From Bacteroidales bacterium (GTDB lineage Bacteria > Bacteroidota > Bacteroidia > Bacteroidales > Paludibacteraceae): DNA of 64,000 nucleotides. The stretch is from the NCBI GenBank assembly GCA_012837935.1, contig DUQG01000003.1, positions 62,001 through 126,000 of the forward strand. The letters are read 5' to 3'. The notes under the pieces were generated by a model that searched no databases, was not told the DNA's origin, and worked only from the letters and a program-made list of their open reading frames with translations. The position numbers and the translations under genes are program-made. Within the stretch, counting starts at the first letter, position 1, and every line of letters begins with the position of its first letter. This document shows, piece after piece, positions 54,701 to 63,856 of this stretch.

Positions 54701-55453
54701 ATGAAATTTAATGCTATAAATAATATAAGGTTCTTGACGAAATATCGACAAGAACCTTATTTGTCTTTAAAAAAGATATTAGGTTTTACGCCAAGACGAA
54801 TAGAACTTTATGAGATGGCATTACGTCACCGTTCTGCCACATCAAAAAATGACAAAGGGGAGGTTGAAAACAATGAACGACTTGAGTTTCTGGGAGACGC
54901 TGTCCTTACGTCAATAGTCTCAGACGTACTTTATCATCGCTATAAAAACAAGACAGAAGGCTTTCTGACCAATGCACGTTCCAATATTGTTAAAAGAAAC
55001 ACCCTAAACAAAATCAGCCAAGAAATAGGATTGGCTAATCTGGTAATTACTAATAAAAAAACTCAATTTAAAACCGACACAAATATCTACGGTAACACGT
55101 TGGAAGCTTTTGTGGGTGCGGTATATCTGGATGTAGGATATGAAAAATGTGCTCAATTCGTAAAAGAGAAACTGCTTGTTTCTCGTGAGCATATGATGAA
55201 CATAGCTGAAGATAACAAAAACTTTAAATCCGAACTGTTAGAGTGGTGTCAACAAAAGCACTACAGCATGGATTTCAAATTGCTATCTGATGTGGTAGAT
55301 AATAGAAACAGGCACACATTTACATCAGAATTATTAATTAATGACCAAAGCGTGTGTAATGGCATAGGTACAACCAAACGTGCTTCCGAACAACAAGCCT
55401 GTAAAGAAGCGTTAAAAAAAATTAAGCAAGGCACTTTGCTTATCAATGAATAA
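54701..55453 (+). CDS. rnc: Ribonuclease III
   Basis: A 250-residue double-strand-specific RNase. The signature NNERLEFLGDAVL holds the metal-binding acidic residues, and a second acidic site is TLEAFVGAVYLD. A dsRNA-binding domain at the C-terminus ends with KRASEQQACKEALKKI. I use ATG 54701 in place of the TTG at 54671, because residues before MKFNAINNIRF are not family-like. It is third in the acpP-fabF-rnc series. Confidence 0.94.
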   Translation: MKFNAINNIRFLTKYRQEPYLSLKKILGFTPRRIELYEMALRHRSATSKNDKGEVENNERLEFLGDAVLTSIVSDVLYHRYKNKTEGFLTNARSNIVKRNTLNKISQEIGLANLVITNKKTQFKTDTNIYGNTLEAFVGAVYLDVGYEKCAQFVKEKLLVSREHMMNIAEDNKNFKSELLEWCQQKHYSMDFKLLSDVVDNRNRHTFTSELLINDQSVCNGIGTTKRASEQQACKEALKKIKQGTLLINE

Positions 55454-55503
55454 AAATTTTCACTTATCTTGTAAAAATTATTTCTTCAAAAAAACACTTA
55501 TTT

Positions 55504-57306
55504 ATGAAAGCAATCAAAACATTCAATAAACTCATTCAATTACAATCAGACAACTATGGCGACCGCGTAGCCATATACGATAGGAACAAACTCACTGATC
55601 CTTGGAAAAGTATTAGTTGGAAAATTTTTAACGACAAAGTAAACACAATAGCCAAAGCTTTGATTGAACTTGGGGTAAAAACGCAAGACAGAGTGGCTCA
55701 GTTTTCACAAAACAAGTCGGAAAATTTAATTATCGACTTTGCCGGATACACTATTCGGGCGGTGGTAGTACCTATCTACCCTACTTCTACGCCGGAACAG
55801 GTAAAATTTATCACAAGCGATGCCGGAACAGAGATTATTTTTGTGGGTAATCAAAAGCAATACGATATAGCTGTAGAGGTAATGAAGGAGTCGGAATGTT
55901 TAAAAAAAATCATTGTATTTGAAAATGACGTAAAACTCACCGACAAAGAACATTCGATGTACTTTGAGGAACTTATGAATTTGGGTATTACTTCAACCAA
56001 AGCAAGCGAACAAGAGCTGCGCAGAAGCGAAGCTAAAGAAGAAGACATGTCTTGCCTACTCTACACTTCCGGCACTACAGGCAACCCGAAAGGCGTGATT
56101 TTAACTCACAGTATGCTCAATGAAGCTATGCGAATACATGACATCCGCCTTAAGGGAATAACCGAAGATGATGTTTCTCTGGCATTTTTGCCACTTACCC
56201 ACGTGTTTGAAAGACTTTGGTGCTACTATATACTTTACAGAGGCACAACCATTTATATCAATCACAACCCTGCCGAAATACAAACTACCCTTAAAGATGT
56301 ACGACCATCCATGATGTGTGCAGTACCACGGTTTTGGGAAAAAGTATATATCGGCGTAAAAGAGGTACTAAATGACTATACTCCAATAAAACTGGGTATC
56401 GTTACTTGGGCAGTAGCTGTCGGGAAAAAATACAATGTGGACAGCCTGAGAATAGGGAAAAAGCCGGATTGGTCGTTACGAACAAGATACAAAATTGCCG
56501 ACAAATTGGTTTATTCCAAGCTAAAACTTACATTGGGATTGGAAAATGCAAAGATACTTCCAGTTGCCGGAGCAAAACTTTCGGATAATATTACGCTTTT
56601 TTTCAGAAGTATAGGTGTGCCTATCGTTTATGGCTACGGACTTACAGAAACAAGCGCTACTGTTTCTTGCTTTAAAGATGAGTATGAAATAGGCACCGTT
56701 GGAACAATCATGCCTGCAGTAGAAGCTAAAATAGGCGAAGGAAATGAAATTTTATTAAGAGGAAAAACCATTACCAAAGGCTACTACAACAATCCGGAAG
56801 CCAATGAAAAGGCATTTACCGAAGATGGATGGTTTAGAACCGGTGACGCCGGCGAAATTAGAAACAATAAAATTATTCTTACCGAGCGTTTGAAGGATTT
56901 ATTCAAAACTTCTAACGGTAAATATATTGCGCCGCAAGAGATAGAAACTCGACTGGGAACCGATAAATATATCGAGCAGGTGGCAGTTATAGGCGATGAA
57001 CGAAATTTCGTTACAGCAATCATTGCACCATCCATCCCACAACTGGAAAAATATGCCAAAGAGCACAATATTTCTTATGCTGATATTGACGAACTACTGC
57101 GAAATGAGGACGTTTATAAGTTGATAGAGAGTCGCATTACAGAAAAGCAACAAGGCATGGCGCACTACGAATTGATTAAGAAATTCACGCTGATAAAAAT
57201 TCCATTCACTATTGAAACCGGAGAATTAACCAATACGCTAAAAATCCGTCGTTCGGTTATTACGAAGAAATATCAAAAAGAAATTGACGCCATGTACAAC
57301 GTTTAA
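55504..57306 (+). CDS. Long-chain fatty-acid--CoA ligase (AMP-binding)
   Basis: A 600-residue ANL-superfamily enzyme. It has the P-loop LLYTSGTTGNPKGVILTHS, the adenylate motif VYGYGLTETSATVSC, the hinge TGDAGEIRNNKIIL, and the catalytic Lys region near the C-terminus (IRRSVITKKY). It activates fatty acids via acyl-AMP to acyl-CoA. It follows rnc by 50 bases, so it may extend the fatty-acid operon. Confidence 0.9.
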   Translation: MKAIKTFNKLIQLQSDNYGDRVAIYDRNKLTDPWKSISWKIFNDKVNTIAKALIELGVKTQDRVAQFSQNKSENLIIDFAGYTIRAVVVPIYPTSTPEQVKFITSDAGTEIIFVGNQKQYDIAVEVMKESECLKKIIVFENDVKLTDKEHSMYFEELMNLGITSTKASEQELRRSEAKEEDMSCLLYTSGTTGNPKGVILTHSMLNEAMRIHDIRLKGITEDDVSLAFLPLTHVFERLWCYYILYRGTTIYINHNPAEIQTTLKDVRPSMMCAVPRFWEKVYIGVKEVLNDYTPIKLGIVTWAVAVGKKYNVDSLRIGKKPDWSLRTRYKIADKLVYSKLKLTLGLENAKILPVAGAKLSDNITLFFRSIGVPIVYGYGLTETSATVSCFKDEYEIGTVGTIMPAVEAKIGEGNEILLRGKTITKGYYNNPEANEKAFTEDGWFRTGDAGEIRNNKIILTERLKDLFKTSNGKYIAPQEIETRLGTDKYIEQVAVIGDERNFVTAIIAPSIPQLEKYAKEHNISYADIDELLRNEDVYKLIESRITEKQQGMAHYELIKKFTLIKIPFTIETGELTNTLKIRRSVITKKYQKEIDAMYNV

Positions 57307-57336
57307 GTTGTTCGGATATTTATAGGTTTATAGGTT

Positions 57337-57368
57337 GTTCATTAGTTCATTAGTTCATTAGTTCATTG
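57337..57368. repeat. Four tandem copies of GTTCATTA
   Basis: Perfect 8-base units (the last ends in G) follow a shorter TTTATAGG pair. They belong to a 189-base spacer without a gene. Confidence 0.8.
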
Positions 57369-57441
57369 TATAATTGGTTAAGCGTTTGCTTATTTGAGCT
57401 ATTATTATTCGAATATTTTTGCTAAACTGCGTAGAAAATTG

Positions 57442-57449
57442 TATTTTTG
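57442..57449 (+). promoter_or_regulatory. -7 box TATTTTTG for fba
   Basis: TATTTTTG matches TAnnTTTG, 47 bases before the fba ATG. Confidence 0.65.
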
Positions 57450-57495
57450 TAAAGAGAAAAAATAAAGTATTGTTCATTTTTTAAAACTAAATAAC

Positions 57496-58488
57496 ATGGT
57501 AAGTTACAAAGAATTAGGTCTTGTTAACTCAAGAGAATTATTTAAGAAAGCGATGGAAGGCGGATATGCAATTCCTGCTTTTAACTTTAACAACATGGAG
57601 CAAATGCAAGCAATCGTTTCTGCTTGTGTTGCAACAAAATCACCTGTAATCCTTCAGGTTTCAAGCGGTGCTCGTAAATATGCTAACCAAACATTGCTTC
57701 GCTACATGGCACAGGGTGCGGTTCAGTATGCTAAAGAACTTGGTTACGAAATTCCAATCGTACTTCACCTTGACCACGGTGACAGCTTTGAATTATGTAA
57801 AGACTGTATCGAAAGCGGTTTCTCTTCCGTGATGATTGACGGTTCACACCTTCCTTACGAAGAAAACGTAGCTTTGACCAAAAAAGTAGTAGATTATGCA
57901 CATCAGTTTGACGTAACTGTTGAAGGTGAATTAGGCGTATTAGCAGGTGTTGAAGACGAAGTTTCTGCTGAGCACCACACTTACACCGAGCCGGATGAAG
58001 TGGTTGACTTCGTTACTCGCACCGGTGTTGACTCGCTCGCAATTTCTATCGGTACTTCTCACGGAGCATTTAAGTTTACTCCTGAACAATGTACTCGTGA
58101 TGAAAACGGAAAATTAGTTCCTCCACCACTTCGTTTCGATATTTTGAAAGAAATTGAAAAACGTATCCCTGGATTCCCAATTGTTCTTCACGGTTCTTCT
58201 TCTGTTCCACAAGAGTATGTTGAAATTATCAATAGCCACGGTGGTAAATTGAAAGATTCTATCGGTATTCCTGAAGAATGGTTACGTGAAGCTGCAAAAT
58301 CGGCTGTTTGTAAAATCAACATCGACTCAGACGGTCGTTTGGCAATGACTGCTGCAGTACGTAAAGTATTTGTAGAAAATCCTGCTGAGTTTGACCCACG
58401 TAAATACTTAGGTCCTGCTCGCGAAGAGTTGAAAAAACTTTATATGCACAAAACTGAACACGTACTAGGAAGTGCAGGAAAAGCTTAA
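57496..58488 (+). CDS. fba: Class II fructose-bisphosphate aldolase
   Basis: A 330-residue zinc-dependent aldolase of glycolysis. It has the zinc-binding HLDHGDSFELC, the acidic region VEGELGVLAGVEDEV, and later histidines in SIGTSHGAFKF and VLHGSSSVPQE. Length and motifs fit the Fba group more than tagatose-type KbaY, though specificity needs assay. Codon use looks highly adapted (many GCT, GGT, CGT codons), implying strong expression. It has its own promoter and terminator. Confidence 0.93.
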   Translation: MVSYKELGLVNSRELFKKAMEGGYAIPAFNFNNMEQMQAIVSACVATKSPVILQVSSGARKYANQTLLRYMAQGAVQYAKELGYEIPIVLHLDHGDSFELCKDCIESGFSSVMIDGSHLPYEENVALTKKVVDYAHQFDVTVEGELGVLAGVEDEVSAEHHTYTEPDEVVDFVTRTGVDSLAISIGTSHGAFKFTPEQCTRDENGKLVPPPLRFDILKEIEKRIPGFPIVLHGSSSVPQEYVEIINSHGGKLKDSIGIPEEWLREAAKSAVCKINIDSDGRLAMTAAVRKVFVENPAEFDPRKYLGPAREELKKLYMHKTEHVLGSAGKA

Positions 58489-58508
58489 TTGAAATTTACT
58501 ATACAAGA

Positions 58509-58547
58509 AAAGAGGATGGCTTGAAAAAGCACATCCTCTTTCTTTTT
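58509..58547 (+). terminator. fba terminator
   Basis: AAAGAGGATG (58509-58518) pairs with CATCCTCTTT (58532-58541), then a T-rich run. Confidence 0.85.
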
Positions 58548-58622
58548 GTGTTTTGCATATTACGGTTACATCCCGATAAATATCGTGGACGCATTGTACG
58601 TAATTAAACAAGAACAATTTAC

Positions 58623-58688
58623 GGACAATGCCGATTGGAACGGCAATGTCCTTGAACCAACAAAAAAACGCCCGAATTCGGGCGTTTT
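58623..58688 (-). terminator. Terminator of the T9SS cargo gene, with adjacent hairpin
   Basis: AAAACGCCCGAATTCGGGCG plus TTTT (58665-58688) is a perfect palindrome giving T-runs on both strands, 22 bases beyond the stop at 58710. An additional near-palindrome GGACAATGCCG...CGGCAATGTCC lies at 58623-58651. Confidence 0.8.
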
Positions 58689-58709
58689 CTATCTGAAATA
58701 AATTATCTA

Positions 58710-60290
58710 TTAAAGAATAAGTTTTCCTATGCGGTTACCTACTTTTACAATTACAATTCCTCTCTGATTTAGAGAAATTTCATTCTGTCCATCAGTAGCC
58801 AATGCGCTGTACATTCTTTGTCCTACGGTGTTATAAATCTCTACAGACTCACCGGCAGTTGCAGTAAACATTACTTTACCAGTTGCTGACCAAAGTTTAA
58901 GTGCTTCGTATTTTGTGCTTACGATTCCTGTTCCTTCATCTTCCTTAACTACCACATTATCCACCTGATAAGTTGTAGTTTTTACATTTTTCCCTTCTCC
59001 ATTATATTCAAAAACTAAGAATTTTATACCTGAGAACGCAGACAAATCTAAAGTTTCAGTCGTATAATCAGCAGGCCATCCATCTGCATGATTGTCATTA
59101 ATTACTTTCACTTCATCTTTCTTACCGTCTTTGCTCATTACATATACGTTTAATGTAGCACCATTGGTGTAGTTCGATTTCCAATCAAACTTAACAGCTT
59201 TCTTGTCAATTGCATCAAAATCAATAGCAGGAGTAATTAAAAGTACCTGATGAACACCGTCCGCATTATAAGCACTCATTTCCATATAAGAATTTCCACC
59301 ATAAGTTTTTGCTGCCCAAACTTTAGTGCCTTGTGCCGCAATGTTTTTCCAACCTTCAGGAAGTGCAGCTGTAGTTCCATCACCAAATGTTTCGTTTAGT
59401 GATTTTAGTGGACTACTATCATCTAGACCATAAGGATTTGATGAATCAGCGGCTGTTCCTGTAAGTGTAACAGTTTTTGTAATTCCATCACCGGTAATAG
59501 TCAACACACCTGATTTTGAACCAGTTGTTGTTGGGTTAAACACTACTTCCAATGTTCCACCATCAACTGTAAGTGTTCCCGTTACGGTAAACTCATTGTT
59601 GTCAACTGAATAAGTTGGAACTTCTGTTAAGTTTACACCAGAAACTTGTATAGTTTGAGCTGCAGTAGGAGTTCCCACTGTAGTAGAAAACGATAATGCA
59701 GTTTGATCTACATTCAAAATTTTTTCGGTAGTTGCTTTCTCTACCAAGCTCATTTCATCGTAATAAACTACAGAACCTTTATAAGCTCTCACTTCAAAAT
59801 TAAATTCTTCTGCACCTCCCGGAGTAGTAAAAGTAGTTGTGTAAGATTTCCACGCACCTTTTTCATCCGGAAAATACTTATTGTCTGGTCCTTGAAGAGC
59901 ATCTTTATATCCGGTAGCTAACAATTCATCAGATGTAAAAAACTTGCCACCTTTTTTGAAGTTACACCATATACGAGCATCTGTTCCATCGCCACTTTCA
60001 ATGTAGTAGTTAATAGTCACCTCATAAGTTTTTCCCTGTTCGATAGCTATAGCTTGATAAAGTCCCGGGTTGCTTTTGGCGTCAGCAGCAACAGTAAATT
60101 TAAATGCTTTTTCGCCACCTTTTACAGGCGAGGTTACTTCTGATACTGTAACACCGGTCGCATTATTAAATGACCAATCAACAGGTTTGCCGTCTGCCCA
60201 AGTTTCAAAGCTTGGATTTTTAAGTAAATTTGTTTGAGCACTTAAGCCCCAAACCATCATAAACGATAATAAAAAGGTAATTTTTCTCAT
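58710..60290 (-). CDS. Secreted modular protein with T9SS C-terminal domain
   Basis: A 526-residue extracellular protein. It has a signal peptide (1-18), a carbohydrate-binding-like beta sandwich (about 20-185, NLLKNPSFETWADGKPVDW), an Ig-like or abnormal-spindle-like beta domain (about 190-280), a choice-of-anchor-type domain (about 285-455), and a C-terminal sorting domain. The last has VEIYNTVGQRMYS and a final RGIVIVKVGNRIGKLIL typical of type A T9SS cargo. It is probably exported to the cell surface. No catalytic residues stand out, so it likely binds a polymer or adheres. Confidence 0.85.
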   Translation of the reverse strand: MRKITFLLSFMMVWGLSAQTNLLKNPSFETWADGKPVDWSFNNATGVTVSEVTSPVKGGEKAFKFTVAADAKSNPGLYQAIAIEQGKTYEVTINYYIESGDGTDARIWCNFKKGGKFFTSDELLATGYKDALQGPDNKYFPDEKGAWKSYTTTFTTPGGAEEFNFEVRAYKGSVVYYDEMSLVEKATTEKILNVDQTALSFSTTVGTPTAAQTIQVSGVNLTEVPTYSVDNNEFTVTGTLTVDGGTLEVVFNPTTTGSKSGVLTITGDGITKTVTLTGTAADSSNPYGLDDSSPLKSLNETFGDGTTAALPEGWKNIAAQGTKVWAAKTYGGNSYMEMSAYNADGVHQVLLITPAIDFDAIDKKAVKFDWKSNYTNGATLNVYVMSKDGKKDEVKVINDNHADGWPADYTTETLDLSAFSGIKFLVFEYNGEGKNVKTTTYQVDNVVVKEDEGTGIVSTKYEALKLWSATGKVMFTATAGESVEIYNTVGQRMYSALATDGQNEISLNQRGIVIVKVGNRIGKLIL

Positions 60291-60626
60291 AAAATATAAT
60301 TTTTTAATTAATAATATTGTTTTTCACAAAAACAGGATAAAGATAGTAAATGTTTAGCGAATAGTAAGAATTTATATCTAAAAAATAATATTTTTTACAG
60401 TTTTTTAATAATCACAAAAACTAAGCCACACCTAAATTAAAAAAAGATTATTTTTCACTATAACTTTTTTATTATACAACAGCCTTCTTGTACTAGGCTA
60501 ACTGCCAAAACCTAATTTCTCTTTCTGCATTAGCATCCTTTTTGCAGAACTAAATTGTACTCATATTTCGCTTCGCTGAATATGACAAACACAAACAACT
60601 TTTACAATTATTTCCAACAAAAGAGC
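60291..60626. promoter_or_regulatory. Divergent spacer before radA
   Basis: The spacer between the T9SS cargo gene and radA is AT-rich. It holds the radA promoter at its right end. I see no repeat cluster or gene in it apart from a short AGCCTT...AGGCT hairpin near 60482-60500. Confidence 0.35.
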
Positions 60627-60634
60627 TATCTTTG
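60627..60634 (+). promoter_or_regulatory. -7 box TATCTTTG for radA
   Basis: TATCTTTG matches TAnnTTTG and lies 20 bases before ATG 60655. Confidence 0.65.
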
Positions 60635-60654
60635 TATGAAATTAATGGATGTTT

Positions 60655-62034
60655 ATGGCTAAAAATAAGACAGTATTTGTTTGTCAGAATTGTGGTTTTG
60701 ACACACCGAAATGGACGGGGAAATGTCCATCTTGTGGCGAGTGGAACTCTTTTGTGGAGGAGATTATTTACAAAGAAAAAAGCGGTAGTAAGGTAGTTAT
60801 CAGTGGACTGGAACGCACGCAACAAAAACCAATGCTAATTTCGGAAGTAGTAACCACGATTGAAGAGCGGATTAACACAAGTAGCAACGAGCTTAATCGG
60901 GTGCTGGGTGGTGGTTTGGTTAAAGGTTCACTGGTGTTGATTGGTGGAGAACCGGGAATCGGGAAATCCACCTTAGTGCTACAGGTTGTTTTGGGAATGA
61001 AAAACAAACGAACACTTTATGTTTCCGGTGAAGAGAGCGTAAATCAGCTAAAACTGCGTGCCGAACGGCTTTCCTATGACCAACCGGAATGCTATATTGT
61101 AAGCGAAACCTCACTGGAGCAAGCCTTTGTTCATGTGCAAAATGTGAAGCCTGATTTGCTTATCATAGATTCTATCCAAACAATTACCACCGAAGCCATA
61201 GATTCATCGGCAGGCAGTATATCGCAGGTACGTGAATGTGCTGCTGCATTGCTAAAGTTTTGTAAAACTACCAATATTCCAACTCTGCTTATAGGTCATA
61301 TCAACAAAGAAGGTAGCATTGCGGGACCTAAAGTGCTGGAACATATCGTAGATACAGTATTGCAGTTTGAAGGTGACCAGCATTATATGTACCGCATACT
61401 TCGCCCGATAAAAAACCGCTTTGGAAGCACTTCGGAACTCGGAATTTTCGAGATGCAACAAACAGGACTTCGCGAAGTAAGCAATCCTTCGGAACTACTA
61501 CTTTCTCAAAACCACGAAGGTCTAAGTGGCGTTGCTATCGCATCTACCATTGAAGGTGCACGTCCCTTCCTTATTGAAGCACAAGCCTTAGTCAGTTCGG
61601 CAGCTTATGGCAATCCTCAGCGTTCCAGCACAGGCTTTGACCAACGTCGATTAAATATGCTTTTGGCTGTTTTGGAAAAACGTGCCGGATTTAAGCTTAC
61701 TCAAAAGGATGTTTTCTTGAATATCGCGGGTGGAATAAAGGTAAACGATCCTGCTATCGACTTGGCTATTATATCTGCTATCTTGTCATCCAATATTGAC
61801 ATTGCCATCGAAAAGCAGATTTGTATGGCGGGTGAGGTTGGACTTTCCGGCGAGATTCGTCCGGTAAATCGATTGGAACAACGTATTCACGAAGCTGAAA
61901 AACTGGGTTTTAAGAAAATGCTAATTCCACATGTGAACCTTAAAAGTCTCGATTTGAAAAAGATTACGATTGAACTTATCCAAGTTAGGAAAGTTGAAGA
62001 GGCTTTTCGTGAACTTTTCGGTAATGGAAAATAA
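60655..62034 (+). CDS. radA: DNA repair protein RadA (Sms)
   Basis: A 459-residue protein with an N-terminal zinc finger (CQNCGFDTPKWTGKCPSCG), a RecA-like ATPase (Walker A GGEPGIGKST), the RadA-specific KNRFG, and a C-terminal Lon-like domain (VFLNIAGGIKVNDPAIDLA). It drives branch migration in recombination. The start could be ATG 60649 or 60655; the second gives MAKNKTVFVCQNCG, the usual form. Confidence 0.95.
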   Translation: MAKNKTVFVCQNCGFDTPKWTGKCPSCGEWNSFVEEIIYKEKSGSKVVISGLERTQQKPMLISEVVTTIEERINTSSNELNRVLGGGLVKGSLVLIGGEPGIGKSTLVLQVVLGMKNKRTLYVSGEESVNQLKLRAERLSYDQPECYIVSETSLEQAFVHVQNVKPDLLIIDSIQTITTEAIDSSAGSISQVRECAAALLKFCKTTNIPTLLIGHINKEGSIAGPKVLEHIVDTVLQFEGDQHYMYRILRPIKNRFGSTSELGIFEMQQTGLREVSNPSELLLSQNHEGLSGVAIASTIEGARPFLIEAQALVSSAAYGNPQRSSTGFDQRRLNMLLAVLEKRAGFKLTQKDVFLNIAGGIKVNDPAIDLAIISAILSSNIDIAIEKQICMAGEVGLSGEIRPVNRLEQRIHEAEKLGFKKMLIPHVNLKSLDLKKITIELIQVRKVEEAFRELFGNGK

Positions 62035-62084
62035 TATTTCCCAAAATATTTTTACATTTATTTTGGTAGTTTCAAAATTTGCAG

Positions 62085-62092
62085 TATCTTTG
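62085..62092 (+). promoter_or_regulatory. -7 box TATCTTTG for tRNA-Val
   Basis: TATCTTTG lies 20 bases before the mature tRNA 5' end and matches TAnnTTTG. Confidence 0.7.
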
Positions 62093-62112
62093 CAACGCTT
62101 TTGAAAAATAAA

Positions 62113-62187
62113 GGGCGTTTAGCTCAGCTGGTTCAGAGCACCTGCCTTACAAGCAGGGGGTCGCTGGTTCGAATCCGGCAACGCCCA
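62113..62187 (+). tRNA. tRNA-Val (anticodon TAC)
   Basis: A 75-nt tRNA. Acceptor stem GGGCGTT/AACGCCC, discriminator A, anticodon stem CCTGC/GCAGG around CTTACAA with anticodon TAC (62148-62150), and T loop GGTTCGAATCC. No CCA is encoded. A low-GC accessory stretch begins just downstream, as is common next to tRNA genes. Confidence 0.96.
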
Positions 62188-62547
62188 CAGAGTTAAAAGA
62201 TTGATTATAAACAAATAAGCGAGTTGGTACAATTTTGTACTCTCGCTTTTTGTGTTTTTAAACACCCTTATTTTACGCTATTAAAAGCAAATAGTGAAAA
62301 AAATCTTTTGAAATATCTTTGCACATTTTTAGAAGAGAATACAAAATTGGTTTTGTTGAACTATAAAACAAAATCAAATTTATTTGGTTATGTAAACCAG
62401 TTTTTACTTTATGATATTCAAATGGCAAATAATTTACTTTTTTAGATTGTAATTAAGAAAATAAAACATATATTTGCATAGTGAAAAGCAAAGCGTTGTA
62501 ATTCACAAACTACATTAGAACAATATAGAAGCGTTTTAGATATTACC

Positions 62548-62672
62548 TTGTCTATAAAATCTACCAAATTTTTAAGCAACAGGGATAATAGCAACAAAAC
62601 GCTCCACGTCTATAAATGGCGTGGGGCTGTTGCTTTATCTGTTGCTGGGCTTTGGTAGAGCCTTATAGACAA
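62548..62672. repeat. 125-nt multi-segment inverted repeat
   Basis: Nested arms: TTGTCTATAA with TTATAGACAA, CTACCAAA with TTTGGTAG, AGCAACAG with CTGTTGCT, GATAA with TTATC, AGCAACA with TGTTGCT, and a core CCACG...CGTGG. The parts are separated by small bulges. This is the only structured part of the 566-base gap between tRNA-Val and the gene at 62754. It could be a non-coding RNA, a miniature element or a recombination site. The core resembles the CCACGCCATAAATGGTGTGG palindrome at 47603. Confidence 0.8.
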
Positions 62673-62753
62673 TAAAGTTTAACAGTTCCTACGCTTTTTT
62701 ATTTTAAAATTTAATACCGAACTTGGGGGACGGAGAGGAATAATTATAGTAAA

Positions 62754-63035
62754 ATGAAATTGACAGATGCAGAAATGAAAGTTTGGAAGTTATATTCCAA
62801 TGAAGTACGTGATAAAGTAATCGAAGATTTTGAAGCAAATGCTCATACATATGAAGATAATGTAACTCTTTCAATTATGATGTTAGAGCAAATAGCATTT
62901 TCTGTAAGTTTACAATGGAGAATGAAATTGAAATCTCAATCAAGCTACAATATTCCATCCAGTTCTGTTGATGAGTTTGTGAATATAATGGAATTTAACG
63001 TAATTAGAAAGCTTAAAAATATACTATTTGAATAA
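62754..63035 (+). CDS. Small protein of unknown function (1 of 3)
   Basis: A 93-residue, mostly helical, acidic protein. No membrane segment or known motif is visible. It opens with ATG in a series of three closely spaced small genes on the same strand (gaps of 30 and 19 bases). The composition is more AT-rich than the core genes. I do not recognise the family. Confidence 0.55.
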   Translation: MKLTDAEMKVWKLYSNEVRDKVIEDFEANAHTYEDNVTLSIMMLEQIAFSVSLQWRMKLKSQSSYNIPSSSVDEFVNIMEFNVIRKLKNILFE

Positions 63036-63065
63036 AAATAAGATAATTGTCATTGATTTGTAGTC

Positions 63066-63362
63066 ATGAGTAACATTTCTTATAAATTAGAATTATTTGT
63101 TGATAATATCTATTTTTATTTCCGAAATCACAGTGATAAATTGACTATTTGTGCAGTTGCAACTGCTCAATATGTTAATTATCTACATGAGAAAGGGATT
63201 ATTCCACATTCGGAGAAAAAGGATTTAAATAAATTGTCATTAAGTCTCATTGAGAAACAATTTAATGAAGTGATACCTGATTTTATACTAAATGGACTTT
63301 TAGAAATTATGGACAATGTTGAGTCTTATGAATATGAAATAATATCAAAGTTTATTAAATAA
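63066..63362 (+). CDS. Small protein of unknown function (2 of 3)
   Basis: A 98-residue helical protein with no recognised motif. Its middle section (CAVATAQYVNYLHEKGI) suggests a helical bundle. Tight spacing implies cotranscription with the flanking small genes. A toxin-antitoxin or immunity function is possible but nothing in the sequence proves it. Confidence 0.55.
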   Translation: MSNISYKLELFVDNIYFYFRNHSDKLTICAVATAQYVNYLHEKGIIPHSEKKDLNKLSLSLIEKQFNEVIPDFILNGLLEIMDNVESYEYEIISKFIK

Positions 63363-63381
63363 CACTCTAAAAACTAACAAA

Positions 63382-63747
63382 ATGCCCCCTGTACCAATAA
63401 CAACTTTTCAAGAAACCTATCAAGCATATAAAAATTATTATATAGCAAGAAATGGAAGTAATAAATTTGAAAGAATTTATGATGATATTACTAATTCAAG
63501 TAAAATAGACCAAATACTTCAATGGTCAATTAACAATAGGATAGCCCCTAATGCAAAAGATTTTTTGATAATAGTTCATACAATGTCATTTTTCATTATT
63601 GCTAAAAATGAAACTCGTGCAATGGGTGCAATAGTAGCCCTATATTATTGGAATGAAAGAGTTAATCGAAAATATTGTTTAGCTACTGAGAAAGAGATGT
63701 CTGAAAAAATTAAATCAGTGTTTGGACAATTATCAATGCTATGGTAA
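63382..63747 (+). CDS. Small protein of unknown function (3 of 3)
   Basis: A 121-residue helical protein with a central hydrophobic stretch (FLIIVHTMSFFIIAKN) that may be a buried helix more than a membrane span. No recognised motif. It ends the three-gene series. A possible terminator hairpin follows at about 63807. Confidence 0.55.
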   Translation: MPPVPITTFQETYQAYKNYYIARNGSNKFERIYDDITNSSKIDQILQWSINNRIAPNAKDFLIIVHTMSFFIIAKNETRAMGAIVALYYWNERVNRKYCLATEKEMSEKIKSVFGQLSMLW

Positions 63748-63806
63748 TCAAACAAATGAATTAAAATTTTATGTGTTTGTTAAGAGCAAGCACCTTGTTT
63801 CTTTAT

Positions 63807-63856
63807 ATCCCTCCAGTAGAAATTTTTTTAGAAAGATTTTTACAGGGGGATTTTTT
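63807..63856 (+). terminator. Possible terminator after the three small genes
   Basis: ATCCCTCCAGTA (63807-63818) pairs imperfectly with TACAGGGGGAT (63841-63851), then six T. The loop is 22 bases and itself A/T-rich, so strength is uncertain. No gene is seen from 63857 to the window end. Confidence 0.45.

Noticed and set aside
62224-62445. 73-residue frame starting with TTG right after tRNA-Val
   Set aside because: Non-ATG start, no ribosome-binding site, low-complexity AT-rich content and no family-like pattern. More likely a chance frame.
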